A DNA stretch of 64,000 nt from a bacterium BMS3Bbin14 (GCA_002897615.1 BDTX01000005.1:62001-126000); one strand, 5' to 3'. Shown: positions 14,738 to 25,388, counted from the stretch's first letter. The notes: a model not told the origin generated them from the sequence alone. Program-made: numbers and translations.

Positions 14738-17398
14738 ATGAAATCCGGGAGCAATCTTGAGCGGGTGCTCGCAAGCGGTGCCTTTGCCGTAACCGGCGAG
14801 TTGGGGCCGCCGAAAAACAGTGACCCTGATATCGTCAGGCAAAAGGCCCGAATTCTGAAAGGCAATGTCGATGCGGTCAATATTACCGATTGCCAGACGG
14901 CCATCGTCAGGATGTCGAGTATCGGCGCCGGGTTGATCGCTCAGTCCGAAGGCGTTGAGCCGGTCATCCAGATGACCTGCCGCGACCGGAACCGGATCGG
15001 CATGCAGAGCGATCTCCTGGCCGCTTCGGCCATGGGCCTGAAAAACCTGCTGTGCCTGACCGGTGATCATCAGAAATTCGGCAATCACCCCGGCTCCAAG
15101 GGGGTCTTTGACATGGATTCCATCCAGATGCTCGGCATGGTCCGGGACATGCGCGATGGGAAAAAATTTCAATGCGGCGAGGAAATAAAGGGGCCGGAGC
15201 CGCGGTTTTTACTTGGGGCGGCCGCCAATCCCTTTGCCCATCCCTTTGAGTTCCGGGCCGTACGGCTCGGCAAGAAGGTCGCCAACGGCGCCGATTTTAT
15301 CCAGACCCAGATTATTTATAACGTTGACAAGTTCGCCAGGTTCATGGAGATGGTCCGGGACCTCGGCCTTCATGAAAAGTGCTCTATCCTTGCCGGGGTC
15401 ACGCCCCCCAAGTCCCTCGGCATGGCCCGGTATATGAAAAAATTCGTCCCCGGCATGGATGTGACCGACGAGGTCATCGAGCGGATGAAAGGGGCCGAGG
15501 ATAAACAGCAAGAGGGGATCAACATCTGCGTTGATATCATCAACCAGGTCAAAGAAATAAAAGGCGTGGCCGGCGTTCATGTCATGGCCATCGGCTGGGA
15601 AGATGCCGTGGCTGAGATAGTTGAGAGTGCCGGCCTGCTGCCCCGTCCGACTTTTGATGAAGAGAAAGAGGTTCAGGAGCCGGTTGCAGCTCCTGAGACC
15701 ATTGTGGTTCGTGGCGATGCGGACAATATGCTTGCCGAGGCCAAGGCAGAGGCGGAGAAGATCATTGCCGCTGCCCGTAAAGAAGCGGAATTGATTACCA
15801 GCCGGGCCGCCGCGGAACCGGCCCCCGTGGAGACCGCCGGACCAACTGAAGCTGTTGCCGTTGCTACCGATGACGCAGGAGAACATGAGATGAACGAAAA
15901 AATGCGCCTGATGGCGTTGGAGTCCGTTGAACAGGGGCTGAACGCCTTGAAAAAAGCCTACGGTCTCAATGACGACCAGTTTGATGCCTTGCTCAAGTTT
16001 GTTGAGACGGAAACTATATTGAAGCGCGAGTTTGCAACCGCTAAAAAGACTCCGGCTGCTCCGGCTGCTCCGGCTGCCCCGGTTACTCCGGCTGCTCCGG
16101 TTACTCCGGCCGCCCCGGTTGCTCCGGCTGCCGAAGATTCGGCCGAGAAGGCGGCGGCAGTAGAAGCCGAGGCCAAGGCTGAAGCCGAAGCCAAGGCTGA
16201 AGCCGAAGCCAAGGCGGCCCGGGAGGCGGAAGCGGCAGAGCAGGCCAAGATTGCGGCGGCGGCCAAGGCCAAGGAAGAAGCAGCAGCCAAGGCCAGGGAA
16301 GAGGCCGAAGCGGCGGCCAAGGCCAAGGCTGAAGCAAAGGCCGAGGTCAAGGAAGAGGCCGCGCCCAAGGCGGAGCCCGCGAAGACGGCCCCGGCGGCCG
16401 GTTTAGCCGTGCCCGACCTGGCCGTGGAAAAGACCCGGTTCAGCGAGCGGTCGACCAAGGTGCCGGAATCCACGTATCACCAGGCCTACAGCGGTTCAAT
16501 CAGGGAAGTCGTCCTGGGCAATGATGACCAGAGTGTCACCGTCGGCGGCGCCAAGGTCCTGCCGTTTCATCTTTTTGAAGGCGACATGCCCAGAAAGCCC
16601 CTGATCGCCATGGAAATCCTGGATATCAAGCCTGACAACTGGCCGCCGACCCTGCTGCAGTATTTTGAAGATGTTGTTGGCAATCCGGTGGACTGGGCTC
16701 AGAAGTGCGTCAACGAATACCAGGCCGACGCCCTCAACGTCTCGCTGATCGGCACAGACCCCAACGGCTTGAATCGTTCCTCGACTGATGCGGCCAGGGA
16801 CGCGGCCGACGTCATCAAGGCGGTCGAGGTGCCGATTATCGTCTGGGGCTGCGGCAATATCGACAAGGACACGGAGACCCTGCGCGAGCTGACCTCGCTG
16901 ATCGGCGATAAAAAGGTCTGCCTGGCTCCTCTGCAGGACGGCAACTACCGTCCCCTCGGCGCCACCGCCATGGCCTTTCAGCATCCCATGGTCGCGGCCT
17001 CGCCCATTGACGTCAACCTTGCCAAGCAGCTCAATATCCTGCTGGAAAACCTCGGGGTCTCGCTGGACTCGGTCCTGATGGACCCCTCCATCGGCGCGCT
17101 CGGCTATGGTATTGAATACTCCTATTCGGTCATGGAGCGGATTCGGATTGCGGCCCTGACCCAGCAGGATGATAAACTGCAGGTGCCGATTATCTGTAAC
17201 CTGGGCCGCGAGGTCTGGAAAACCAAGGAAGTCGGCCTGCCGTCCGATGACTTGCTGGGCGACCAGGAACGCCGGGGCATCATGATGGAGGCCATGACGG
17301 CCAGCTGCATGCTGCTGGCCGGCGGCGATGTACTGATCATGCGGCATCCCAAGGCCATTAATATGACCAAGTCCCTGATTAACGGCCTGATGGCCTGA
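14738..17398 (+). CDS. Fusion: methylene-THF reductase (MetF) joined to CODH/ACS corrinoid protein small subunit (AcsD)
   Basis: 886 codons from the ATG at 14738 (AAGGAGGA upstream). Residues 1 to about 300 are MetF-like (FAVTGELGPPKN; VIQMTCRDRNRIGM; NLLCLTGDHQKFG). Residues about 300-560 are a linker: an ATP-synthase-b-like helix (AEAKAEAEKIIAAARKEAE), a short domain starting at Met385, Pro/Ala repeats (APVTPAAPVTPA) and long Glu/Ala/Lys helices. Residues about 560-886 are AcsD/CdhD (LPFHLFEGDMPRKPLIAMEI; DPNGLNRSS; DPSIGALGYGIEYSYSVMER), the TIM-barrel small subunit of the corrinoid iron-sulfur protein. The fusion tethers methyl-THF formation to the methyl carrier. An internal start with a good Shine-Dalgarno could also release free AcsD. 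MetV and AcsE are absent nearby. Confidence 0.9.
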   Translation: MKSGSNLERVLASGAFAVTGELGPPKNSDPDIVRQKARILKGNVDAVNITDCQTAIVRMSSIGAGLIAQSEGVEPVIQMTCRDRNRIGMQSDLLAASAMGLKNLLCLTGDHQKFGNHPGSKGVFDMDSIQMLGMVRDMRDGKKFQCGEEIKGPEPRFLLGAAANPFAHPFEFRAVRLGKKVANGADFIQTQIIYNVDKFARFMEMVRDLGLHEKCSILAGVTPPKSLGMARYMKKFVPGMDVTDEVIERMKGAEDKQQEGINICVDIINQVKEIKGVAGVHVMAIGWEDAVAEIVESAGLLPRPTFDEEKEVQEPVAAPETIVVRGDADNMLAEAKAEAEKIIAAARKEAELITSRAAAEPAPVETAGPTEAVAVATDDAGEHEMNEKMRLMALESVEQGLNALKKAYGLNDDQFDALLKFVETETILKREFATAKKTPAAPAAPAAPVTPAAPVTPAAPVAPAAEDSAEKAAAVEAEAKAEAEAKAEAEAKAAREAEAAEQAKIAAAAKAKEEAAAKAREEAEAAAKAKAEAKAEVKEEAAPKAEPAKTAPAAGLAVPDLAVEKTRFSERSTKVPESTYHQAYSGSIREVVLGNDDQSVTVGGAKVLPFHLFEGDMPRKPLIAMEILDIKPDNWPPTLLQYFEDVVGNPVDWAQKCVNEYQADALNVSLIGTDPNGLNRSSTDAARDAADVIKAVEVPIIVWGCGNIDKDTETLRELTSLIGDKKVCLAPLQDGNYRPLGATAMAFQHPMVAASPIDVNLAKQLNILLENLGVSLDSVLMDPSIGALGYGIEYSYSVMERIRIAALTQQDDKLQVPIICNLGREVWKTKEVGLPSDDLLGDQERRGIMMEAMTASCMLLAGGDVLIMRHPKAINMTKSLINGLMA
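15876..15892 (+). promoter_or_regulatory. Internal ribosome binding site and ATG inside the metF-acsD fusion
   Basis: CAGGAGAA at 15876-15883 lies eight bases before an in-frame ATG at 15890-15892, which begins MNEKMRLMALESVEQGLN. Initiation here would yield a 502-residue AcsD with its own N-terminal helical domain. This may be a relic of the separate gene or a functional second start. Confidence 0.45.
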
Positions 17399-17517
17399 TC
17401 GGGTGATTGTATAAGTTGAGCGAATATATTTATTTCGAAAACATAGTAAGGAAGGCGGGAGAGAATATCTTACCTGAAGTCTTTTCTCCGACGTCCTAAA
17501 ACCAGGGAGTTCTATCA

Positions 17518-19725
17518 ATGTCGAAGATCATCTGTTCCGCAGCTATCCGTGGCGCCAAAAAAATCATTGACATGGCCGAAGAGACCTATGAGGAGGCCTT
17601 GAAAAAGTATGGGGCCGAGCAGGAGGTTTCTTTTCCGAATACAGCCTATTTTCTGCCGGTCATCTATTCCATGCTCGGCGCCAAGGTGGAAAAACTGGGC
17701 GACATGAAGGATATTTTCAAGGAATGCCGCACGCTTCTGCCGCCGGTCGTCACCGAAGACATCTGGCTGCCGTACCTGGCACCGGCCCTTGATGCCGGCA
17801 TGGCGACGTTTTTCGCCGAGGAGATGTTCGAGGCGATCCGTTATCTCAATGAGCCTGATTTTTATACCAAGACCGAAGATCCGACCGCGGAGAACTTCTG
17901 GCTCGGCGCCGCCGATGACGTTGTTTTCCGGAAACGCGGGGTGGAGTTCGTTGACGGTACCGCCCCCGGTTTCGCCGCCATTCTCGGGGCGCCGGCCAGC
18001 CAGGAAACGGCCAGCAAGATCGCCCTGGAGCTGCAGGAGAAAAATCTCTATATCTTCATGCATGACCAGACCGACGGGATATACATGCCCCAGGAACTGG
18101 TCAACAACAACGTGCAGGTCGGCTGGAATACCAGGCTGGTGCCCTTCGGGCCGAGCTACACTTCAGCGGTTTTTGCCATCGGTTTCGCCTGCCGCGTAGC
18201 CCTGGCCTTCGGCGGCATCAAGCCCGGAGATTACCGCGGCAATCTGCTCTATAACAAGGACCGGACCTTTGCCTTTGTCATCGCCTTCGGGCCGGTATCC
18301 GACGAGTGGTACGCCAATGCCGCCGGCGCCATCAACTGGGGCTTCCCGACCATTTCCGACTATGACATTCCCGAGATCCTGCCCACCGGGATCTGTACCT
18401 ACGAGCATGTGGTGTCCAATGTACCCCACGATGAGATCGTCCAGAAGGCCATCGAGGTCCGCGGACTCAAGATCAATGTCACGAAAATTGATATTCCCAT
18501 GTCCTTCGGCCCGGCCTTCGAGGGCGAACGGGTCCGCAAGGACGACCTGTTCATGGAATGCGGCGGCGGTCGCACCCCGGCCGTGGAGGTCCTCATCTCC
18601 AAGGAGATGGACGAGGTGGAAGACGGCAAGGTCATCCTGGAAGGACCGGATATCTGTGATATCGAACAGGGCCAGAACCTGCCCCTGGCCATCCTGGTTG
18701 AGGTGGCCGGCCGGGAGATGCAGTCCGACTTCGAGCCGATCCTTGAACGGCAGTTCCATCATCTGACCAACTATATCCAGGGCATCATGCACATGGGCCA
18801 GCGGAACATCATGTGGGTCCGCATCGGCAAGGCGGCCGTGGAAAAAGGCTTCTCGTTCAAGCATATCGGCGTGGTCCTGCACGGCAAGCTGCATCAGGAC
18901 TTCGGGGCCATCCTCGACAAAATCCAGGTCAAGATTTTTACCGAAAAGGACAAGGTTGAACAGGTTCAGCAGATGGCCCGCAAGGTGTACGAGGCCCGCG
19001 ACCTGCGGCTGGGCGCCATGACCGATGAGACCGAGGACGTTTTTTATTCCTGCACCCTGTGCCAGTCCTTTGCCCCGAGCCATGTCTGTATTATCACCCC
19101 GGAGCGCATCGGCATGTGCGGCGCCTACAACTGGCTGGACGGCAAGGCGTCGTACCAGATCAATCCCACCGGGCCGAACCAGCCGGTTGAAAAGGGCGAA
19201 TGCCTTGATCCGATCAAGGGCAGCTTCGCCGGGATCAACGACTTTGTCAACCAGGCCTCCCGCGGCGCCGTCACCAAGGTCAGCTGTTATTCTCTGATGA
19301 TCGACCCGATGACCGCCTGCGGCTGCTTCGAGGCCATTGCCGCCATGCTGCCCCAGTGTAACGGCATTATGGTGGTAAACCGGGATTACATGGGGATGAC
19401 CCCGTCGGGGATGAAGTTCACCACGCTGGCCGGCATGGCCGGCGGCGGCATGCAGACTCCCGGCTTCATGGGTGTTTCCAAGCACTACATGACCAGTAAA
19501 AAACTGTTCATGGCCGAGGGCGGCGTCAAGCGGCTGGTCTGGATCCCCAAGATGCTGAAGGACGAGATCGGTGAGAAACTGAAGGAACGCTGCGTCGAAA
19601 TCGGCATGCCCGAGCTGTTTGACATGATTGCCACGGAAGAGCAGGGCACCACCGAGGAGGAGATCCTCGAATTCCTCAAGGAGAAAGGTCACCCGGCCCT
19701 GGAAATGGAAGAAGCCATCGGCTGA
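17518..19725 (+). CDS. acsB: Acetyl-CoA synthase (CODH/ACS complex, bacterial type)
   Basis: 735 residues, close to the usual length of full bacterial AcsB, so the CODH-binding N-terminal domain is retained (archaeal CdhC lacks it). Cluster-A ligands are seen in FYSCTLCQSF, ERIGMCGAYNW, EKGECLDPIK and MTACGCFEAI. Other conserved segments are GWNTRLVPFGPSYTS, HQDFGAILDKIQVKI and GGMQTPGFMGVSKHYM. It condenses CO from CooS, the methyl group from the AcsCD corrinoid protein and CoA into acetyl-CoA in the cytoplasm. GGGAG precedes the ATG. Confidence 0.96.
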   Translation: MSKIICSAAIRGAKKIIDMAEETYEEALKKYGAEQEVSFPNTAYFLPVIYSMLGAKVEKLGDMKDIFKECRTLLPPVVTEDIWLPYLAPALDAGMATFFAEEMFEAIRYLNEPDFYTKTEDPTAENFWLGAADDVVFRKRGVEFVDGTAPGFAAILGAPASQETASKIALELQEKNLYIFMHDQTDGIYMPQELVNNNVQVGWNTRLVPFGPSYTSAVFAIGFACRVALAFGGIKPGDYRGNLLYNKDRTFAFVIAFGPVSDEWYANAAGAINWGFPTISDYDIPEILPTGICTYEHVVSNVPHDEIVQKAIEVRGLKINVTKIDIPMSFGPAFEGERVRKDDLFMECGGGRTPAVEVLISKEMDEVEDGKVILEGPDICDIEQGQNLPLAILVEVAGREMQSDFEPILERQFHHLTNYIQGIMHMGQRNIMWVRIGKAAVEKGFSFKHIGVVLHGKLHQDFGAILDKIQVKIFTEKDKVEQVQQMARKVYEARDLRLGAMTDETEDVFYSCTLCQSFAPSHVCIITPERIGMCGAYNWLDGKASYQINPTGPNQPVEKGECLDPIKGSFAGINDFVNQASRGAVTKVSCYSLMIDPMTACGCFEAIAAMLPQCNGIMVVNRDYMGMTPSGMKFTTLAGMAGGGMQTPGFMGVSKHYMTSKKLFMAEGGVKRLVWIPKMLKDEIGEKLKERCVEIGMPELFDMIATEEQGTTEEEILEFLKEKGHPALEMEEAIG

Positions 19726-19799
19726 TTCGCGGATAGAGAATGGCGGCCTCGATGAACGAACGGCCTGCCTTGAGATAGGTTTTAAGGAGGACAGAAACA

Positions 19800-21158
19800 A
19801 TGGCGTTAACCGGTATACAGATTCTCAAAATGCTGCCCAAAAAGAATTGTGGCGAGTGTGACATCCCGACATGTCTTGCTTTTGCCATGAAGGTGGCGGC
19901 CGGCCAGGCTGAGATTGAAACCTGCCCCTATGTAAGTGAAGAAGCGAAACAGACCATTAGCGAGGCCTCGGCCCCGCCGATCCGGACCATCAAGCTGGGC
20001 AGCGGCGAGGCGGCGTTTACCGCCGGCGGCGAGACCTGCCTGTTTCGCCATGAGAAGCGTTTTGAGAACCCGACCGGGATCGCCATCATGGTTTCGACCG
20101 GCGACAGCGACGCCGACGTGGACGGCAAGATTCACCGTTTCAATGTCATGGAGTTCGAGCGGGTCGGCGTGATCATGCGGGCCAACCTCATTGCCGTCAA
20201 GGACGACAGCGGCGACGGCGCGGCCTTTACCGCCCTGGTCACCAAGGTTATTGACCAGGCCCCCAAGGCCGCCGTCATTCTCATGAGCGAAAATGTGGAC
20301 AACATGAAGGACGCCGCCGCGGCCTGCGGGGACCGGACCCCTCTGCTTTTCGGCGCCACGGCGGATAACTGGCAGGCCATGGGCGAGCTGGCCAAGGCGG
20401 TCAACTGTCCCCTCGGCGTCAAGGGCAGGAACCTTGACGACCTGGTCGAGATTGCCGAAAACCTGGTCAAGGCCGGGGTCAAGGACATGATCATCGACAC
20501 CGGCGCCCGGACCCTGCGGGCGGCCTTTGAAGACAATGTCGTGGCCCGGCGCTCGGCGGTCAAGGCAAAATTCAAACCCCTCGGTTTCCCGACCATCACC
20601 TTGCCGTGCGAGATGGCGGCCGGCGACGTCATGATGGAGGCCATGATCGCCTCGGTCCTCATGGCAAAATATTCCGGCATTGTGGTGCTGTCCGACATCC
20701 AGGGGGACATAATTTTCCCGCTGTTCCTGGAGCAGCTCAATATCTTTACCGATCCGCAGCGGCCGATGGTGGTGCAGGAGGATATTTATCCGATCGGCGG
20801 TCCCGACGAGAACTCGCCGGTCATGATTACCTGTAACTTCTCCCTGACCTACTTTATTGTCTCCGGTGAAATCGAGGGCTCCAAGGTACCGTCCTGGCTG
20901 CTGATCAAGGATACCGAGGGACTGTCGGTCCTCACCGCCTGGGCGGCCGGCAAGTTCGGGGCCGACCTGATCGCCCAGTTCGTCAACAAGTCCGGGATCG
21001 CCGACAAGGTGAAGAAGCACGAGCTGATTATTCCCGGTTACCTGGCAACCATCAAGGGGGAACTCGAAGAGGAGCTGCCGGACTGGACCATAACCATCGG
21101 CCCGCGCGAGGCCGGTCACCTGCCGGCCTTCCTGAAAGAGTGGAGCCCGGAAGCATAA
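19800..21158 (+). CDS. acsC: Corrinoid iron-sulfur protein large subunit (CODH/ACS gamma)
   Basis: 452 residues with AAGGAGGA seven bases before the ATG. The N-terminal 4Fe-4S motif is complete (KKNCGECDIPTCLAFAM, fourth Cys in IETCPYVSEE). The central TIM barrel and C-terminal cobalamin-binding domain follow (GATADNWQAM; FPTITLPCEMAAGDVMMEAM; GGPDENSPVMITCNFSLTYF). Together with AcsD it forms the corrinoid carrier that takes the methyl group from methyl-THF to AcsB. It follows acsB by 74 bases. Confidence 0.95.
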   Translation: MALTGIQILKMLPKKNCGECDIPTCLAFAMKVAAGQAEIETCPYVSEEAKQTISEASAPPIRTIKLGSGEAAFTAGGETCLFRHEKRFENPTGIAIMVSTGDSDADVDGKIHRFNVMEFERVGVIMRANLIAVKDDSGDGAAFTALVTKVIDQAPKAAVILMSENVDNMKDAAAACGDRTPLLFGATADNWQAMGELAKAVNCPLGVKGRNLDDLVEIAENLVKAGVKDMIIDTGARTLRAAFEDNVVARRSAVKAKFKPLGFPTITLPCEMAAGDVMMEAMIASVLMAKYSGIVVLSDIQGDIIFPLFLEQLNIFTDPQRPMVVQEDIYPIGGPDENSPVMITCNFSLTYFIVSGEIEGSKVPSWLLIKDTEGLSVLTAWAAGKFGADLIAQFVNKSGIADKVKKHELIIPGYLATIKGELEEELPDWTITIGPREAGHLPAFLKEWSPEA

Positions 21159-21171
21159 AATCGGAAGGGCA

Positions 21172-21189
21172 GGGGAGAGGGCTCTCCCC
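21172..21189 (+). terminator. Hairpin between acsC and the formate dehydrogenase gene
   Basis: GGGGAGA, loop GGGC, TCTCCCC: a seven-pair GC-rich stem just after acsC. No T-run follows, so it may attenuate transcription or protect the acsC 3' end rather than act as a full terminator. Confidence 0.4.
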
Positions 21190-21218
21190 CGGCCCGGTTC
21201 CCTGGAACGGATTATAGA

Positions 21219-24200
21219 ATGCACACAGTTACCCTGACCATAAATGATAATGCGGTGGTCGCCGAGCGGAACCTGACCATACTTGAGGTGGCAGAACGCG
21301 CCGGGATAACGATCCCCGCGCTTTGCCATGTCAAGGGCAGCCGTTCCGACAATCCATGTGAACTCTGCGTGGTTGAAATCGCCGGCTTTGAAAAGCATGG
21401 CCTGAAATCAACCCTGGACACGGCCGGTCTTTTCTGCGCCTGCTCCACCGTGGCCCAGGACGGCATGGCCGTTTTGACGAATTCCCCGGCAGTGATCGCC
21501 CATCGCCGGGAACGGCTGGCAATCATTTCCCAGACCCACTTCGGCGATTGCAAGGCCCCCTGTAACCTGACCTGTCCGGGGCAGATCAATGTCCAGGGCT
21601 ATATCGCCCATGTGGCCAAGGGTGAATACGAGGAGGCCCTGCGCCTGATCATGGAGCGCAACCCGGTCCCCTTTTCGGTGGGCCGCGTCTGTCCCAGGTT
21701 TTGTGAGACCCGCTGCCGCCGGATCCTGGTCGATGAACCGGTTTCCATCAACCACCTCAAGCGTTTTGTCGCCGACTGGTGCATGAGCCATGACGTTGAT
21801 CTGAAAATTTCCCGGGAAAAACCAAGCGGCAAACGCATTGCCGTGATCGGCGGCGGCCCGGCCGGCCTGACCGCGGCCTTCTTCCTGACCCGCATGGGGC
21901 ACGACGTCACCATTTTCGAGGCGGCACCCAAGCTCGGCGGCGCCCTGCGCTACGGTTTTCCCGAGTACAAGGTCCCCAAGGACGTGCTCGATTACGAGGT
22001 CAACTCCATTCTCAAGATGGGAATCTCTATCCGTCTCAGTCAGAAATGGGGCCGAAATTTTACTCTCCAGGACCTGAAGGACCGGGGATTCGATGCCACC
22101 TTTATCGGCATCGGCGCGGGCGTGAGCCAGCCGCTCGATATCCCCTGCGCCGAGAATACCCATGTCTACACGGCCACCCGTTTTCTGCGGGCAATCAACG
22201 AGGGCCGGGTCCTGGATGTGGGGAGACGGGCCGTGGTTATCGGCGGCAACAATATCGCCATGGAGGCGGCCCGCAGCCTGGTGCGCCTCGGCCTGGAAGA
22301 GGTGACCATTATCTATCCGCGGGCCAAGGTCGAAATGCCCGCCAACCAGCGCAACATTCGCGAGGCGGAAAACGAGGGCGTCCAGTTCCTGCTCATGGCC
22401 TCGCCGCTGGATATCTGCGGCCAGGCGAATAAAAAAAGCCGGATCAAGCTCGGTCTTATCCGGATGAAGCTCGGCGAGCCCGATAAGCGCGGCCGGCGTG
22501 AGCCCCTCCCCATCCCCGGTTCCAATCACGACCTATATGTTGATTTTGTGGTCTCGTCCCTGGGCCAGATGGCCGTTGACGGCAAATTCAAGGGCGGCGA
22601 ATTGGAGTCGCTCCTTGATGTCTCCCCGCGCGGCACCCTGGCGGCCAACCCCCGGACATCCCAGACCAGCGTTGAAGGTGTTTTTGCCGGCGGCGATGCC
22701 GTGACCGGTCCCAAATCCGTCATTCAGGCGGTTGTCGCCGCCCGCCGGGCTGCCGAGAATATCCACGCCTACGTGACGGGCCAGGCCAAGGCCGCCGCCG
22801 AAAGCCGTTTCAACTTTACCCGCGGCAAAAGTTTCGATGACGTTGATTTCAAGAATTTTGACGGGATTAATATCAAGCTGCGGGGAAAAATGCCGGAACG
22901 GCCGGCTGACCGGTCGACCCAGGATTTCGACGAGGTCAAGCTCGGCTTTACCGAAAGGATGGCCCGCCGCGAGGCCGAGCGCTGCCTGTCCTGCGGCTGC
23001 ACAGCCTTTGAACGCTGCGAGCTGCGACAGCTCGACATTGAATATGATGTCAATATCAACAAGACCGGCATGGGCAAGATCCCGCTCTATACCAAGGAAC
23101 AGTCGCACCCGGCGATTCTGGTCGACCGGAACAAATGTATTTTCTGCCAGCGCTGTGAACGTTCATGCGAATACGACGCCCTGGAGCTGCGGGCCGCTTC
23201 CGTTGATAAGTATGGCCACCCGCTGGGCCTGGAAATCATTTTTAAGGACAACTGCGTTTCCTGCGGCAAGTGCGTGGACAACTGTCCGACCGGGGCCCTG
23301 AACAAGAAGAGCCGGATCGTGCCCATCCAGGCCGAAGCGGTGCGTCGGGTCCGGACCACCTGCCCATACTGCGGCGCCGGCTGCCAGATCATCCTCATGG
23401 TCAAGGGGCAGACCATCATGGAGGTGACCGCCGACCCGGACCAGGCTCCCAACTATGGGGCGCTCTGCGTCAAGGGCCGTTTTGCCCATGATTTCATTCA
23501 GCACCGGGACCGGCTCAAGCATCCCATGGTACGTAAAAACGGCGTGCTGGCCGAAACGTCATGGGAAGAGGCCATTGAGGTTGCCGCCAAGGGCTTTTTC
23601 GATTTGAAGGCCATGTACGGCCCCGACTCCATCGCCGGTTTCAGCTGCGCCCGGGCGACGAACGAGGAAAACTTCCTCCTGCAGAAATTCATGCGGACGT
23701 CCATCGGCACCAACAATATCGAACACTGCGCCCGACTCTGACACGCTCCAACTGTGGCCAGTTTGGCCCTTTCGTTCGGTTCAGGCGCAATGACAAATTC
23801 CATCGCCGACGTGATGGATTCGGATGTCATCTTTATCATCGGTTCCAACGCCGATACCAGCCACCCCACCATCGGCCTGCGTCTCCACCAGGCGGCGGCC
23901 CGGGGCGCCAGGCTGCTGGTCGCCGATCCCCGGGGCACCGATTTCGCCCGGATGGCCGATATCTGGATGCGCGTTAATCCGGGTTCCGACGTGGCCCTGC
24001 TCAACGGCATGATGCACATCATCCTGGAAGAAGATCTCTGGGACAGGGAGTTCGTTGCCGAGCGGACCGAAAACCTTGAAGAGGTCGAGATCGTCACCGC
24101 CAAGTACACCCCTGCTTACGTGGAAAAGATCACCGGCATCGGCGAAGAACAGCTGCGGCAGGCCGCCCGCCTGTACGCCTCTCCCGGCAAGAGATGCTCT

Positions 24201-25388
24201 ATTTTCTACGGTATGGGGCTGGCCCACCACGCTACCGGGACGGATAATGTCAAGTCGGTCGCCAACCTGGCCATGCTCTGCGGCAAGCTCGGCGTGCCGG
24301 GCGGCGGCATCAATCCCCTGCGCGGTCAGAACAACGTCCAGGGCGCCTGCGACATGGGGGCTCTCTTCAACACCCTGCCCGGTTACAGCGGCCTGGACAA
24401 GGACGATATCTTCAGCAAGTACGAAAAACTCTGGGGTGTTACTCTGCCCCGGCGCAAGGGCAAGGCCGCGACCGAGGTCTGGGACGGCATCATGGAGGGG
24501 GAGATCCACGGCCTGTATATTATGGGTGAAGACCCGGTGCTGGCCGATCCCAATGCCCTGCATGCGGTCAGGGCCCTGGAAAAGATAGACCTGCTCGTGG
24601 TCCAGGAAATCTTCATGACCGAGACCGCCAAAATGGCGGATGTCGTCTTTCCCGCCGCCTGTTATGCGGAAAAAGACGGCACCTTCACCAGTACCGAGCG
24701 AAGGGTTCAACGGGTGCGTAAAGTGGTTGATCCGCCCGGTGAAGCCCGGCCCGACTGGCGCATTATCTGCGCCCTGTCCGATAAGATGGGCTACCAGATG
24801 AACTACGGGTCGGCGGAGGATATCTTCAACGAAATCGCTTTGTTATTGCCGCAATATAGTGGCATTACCTATCAGCGTCTCGATAAGGGCGGGCTGCAGT
24901 GGCCGGTCCCGAACCAGGACCATCCGGGCACCCCTGTCTTGCACGTCGGGAAGTTTACCAGGGGCAGGGGACTCTTCATTCCGGAAGACTTCACCCCGCC
25001 CCGGGAGATGCCGGATGGCGAGTATCCGCTGATACTCACCACGGTCCGCGAGATCCCGCGCTATAACTTCGACTCCATGACCGGCAAGACGAAATGTATC
25101 GACGAACTGTGCCCGGAATGCCTGGCCGAGATGAACCCCGTTGACGCCGGAAAATACGGCATTGAAGACCGGACCTGGATCAGGATCACTTCCCGGCGCG
25201 GTTCGGTAATGGTGCGCGCCGCCGTCAATGAGAAAACGCAGCAGGGCACGGTGACGGTACCGTACCATTATGCCGAGGTTCCCATTAACAATCTCACCCT
25301 GAATGACCTGGACCCGCTGTCGCGCAGTCCCCAGTACAAGATCTGTTCGGTCAAGATCGAGATTGTGAAGGAAGAGGATCTCTCCTGA
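21219..25388 (+). CDS. fdhA: Selenocysteine formate dehydrogenase alpha fused to a GltD/NfnB-like flavoprotein
   Basis: 1389 residues with in-frame TGA at 23739-23741 read as Sec841: upstream HCARL and downstream HAPTVASLALSFGSGAMTNS are the conserved FDH active-site flanks, and both halves share one frame. Domains: 2Fe-2S (about 1-80), a glutamate-synthase-small-subunit-like FAD/NAD(P)H module (about 105-530; IAVIGGGPAGLTAAFFL, VVIGGNNIAMEAARSL, FAGGDAVTGP), ferredoxin clusters (CIFCQRCERSCEYDA; CVSCGKCVDNCPTGA), and the molybdopterin domain from about 710 (CPYCGAGCQI) to a C-terminal MoCo-binding module. It has no Tat signal, so it is cytoplasmic. It would reduce CO2 to formate or the reverse, with electrons from NAD(P)H through the fused flavoprotein or from HdrA/MvhD encoded directly downstream. 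Confidence 0.93.
23739..23766 (+). promoter_or_regulatory. UGA Sec codon and candidate SECIS hairpin of fdhA
   Basis: After the TGA, CCAACTG at 23748-23754 pairs with CAG-T-TTGG at 23759-23766 around a TGGC loop, leaving one bulged U. An alternative fold, GGCC-AGTTT-GGCC, puts the loop about 22 bases after the UGA. Either sits where bacterial SECIS elements bind SelB. Confidence 0.6.

Noticed and set aside
18163-19800. Long antisense ORF (545 codons) opposite acsB
   Set aside because: It is a high-GC shadow of a well-conserved gene; its translation resembles no protein family.
23739-23741. Stop codon splitting formate dehydrogenase into two genes
   Set aside because: Both halves share one frame and the TGA sits exactly at the conserved catalytic Sec/Cys position with a hairpin after it, so it is read as selenocysteine.
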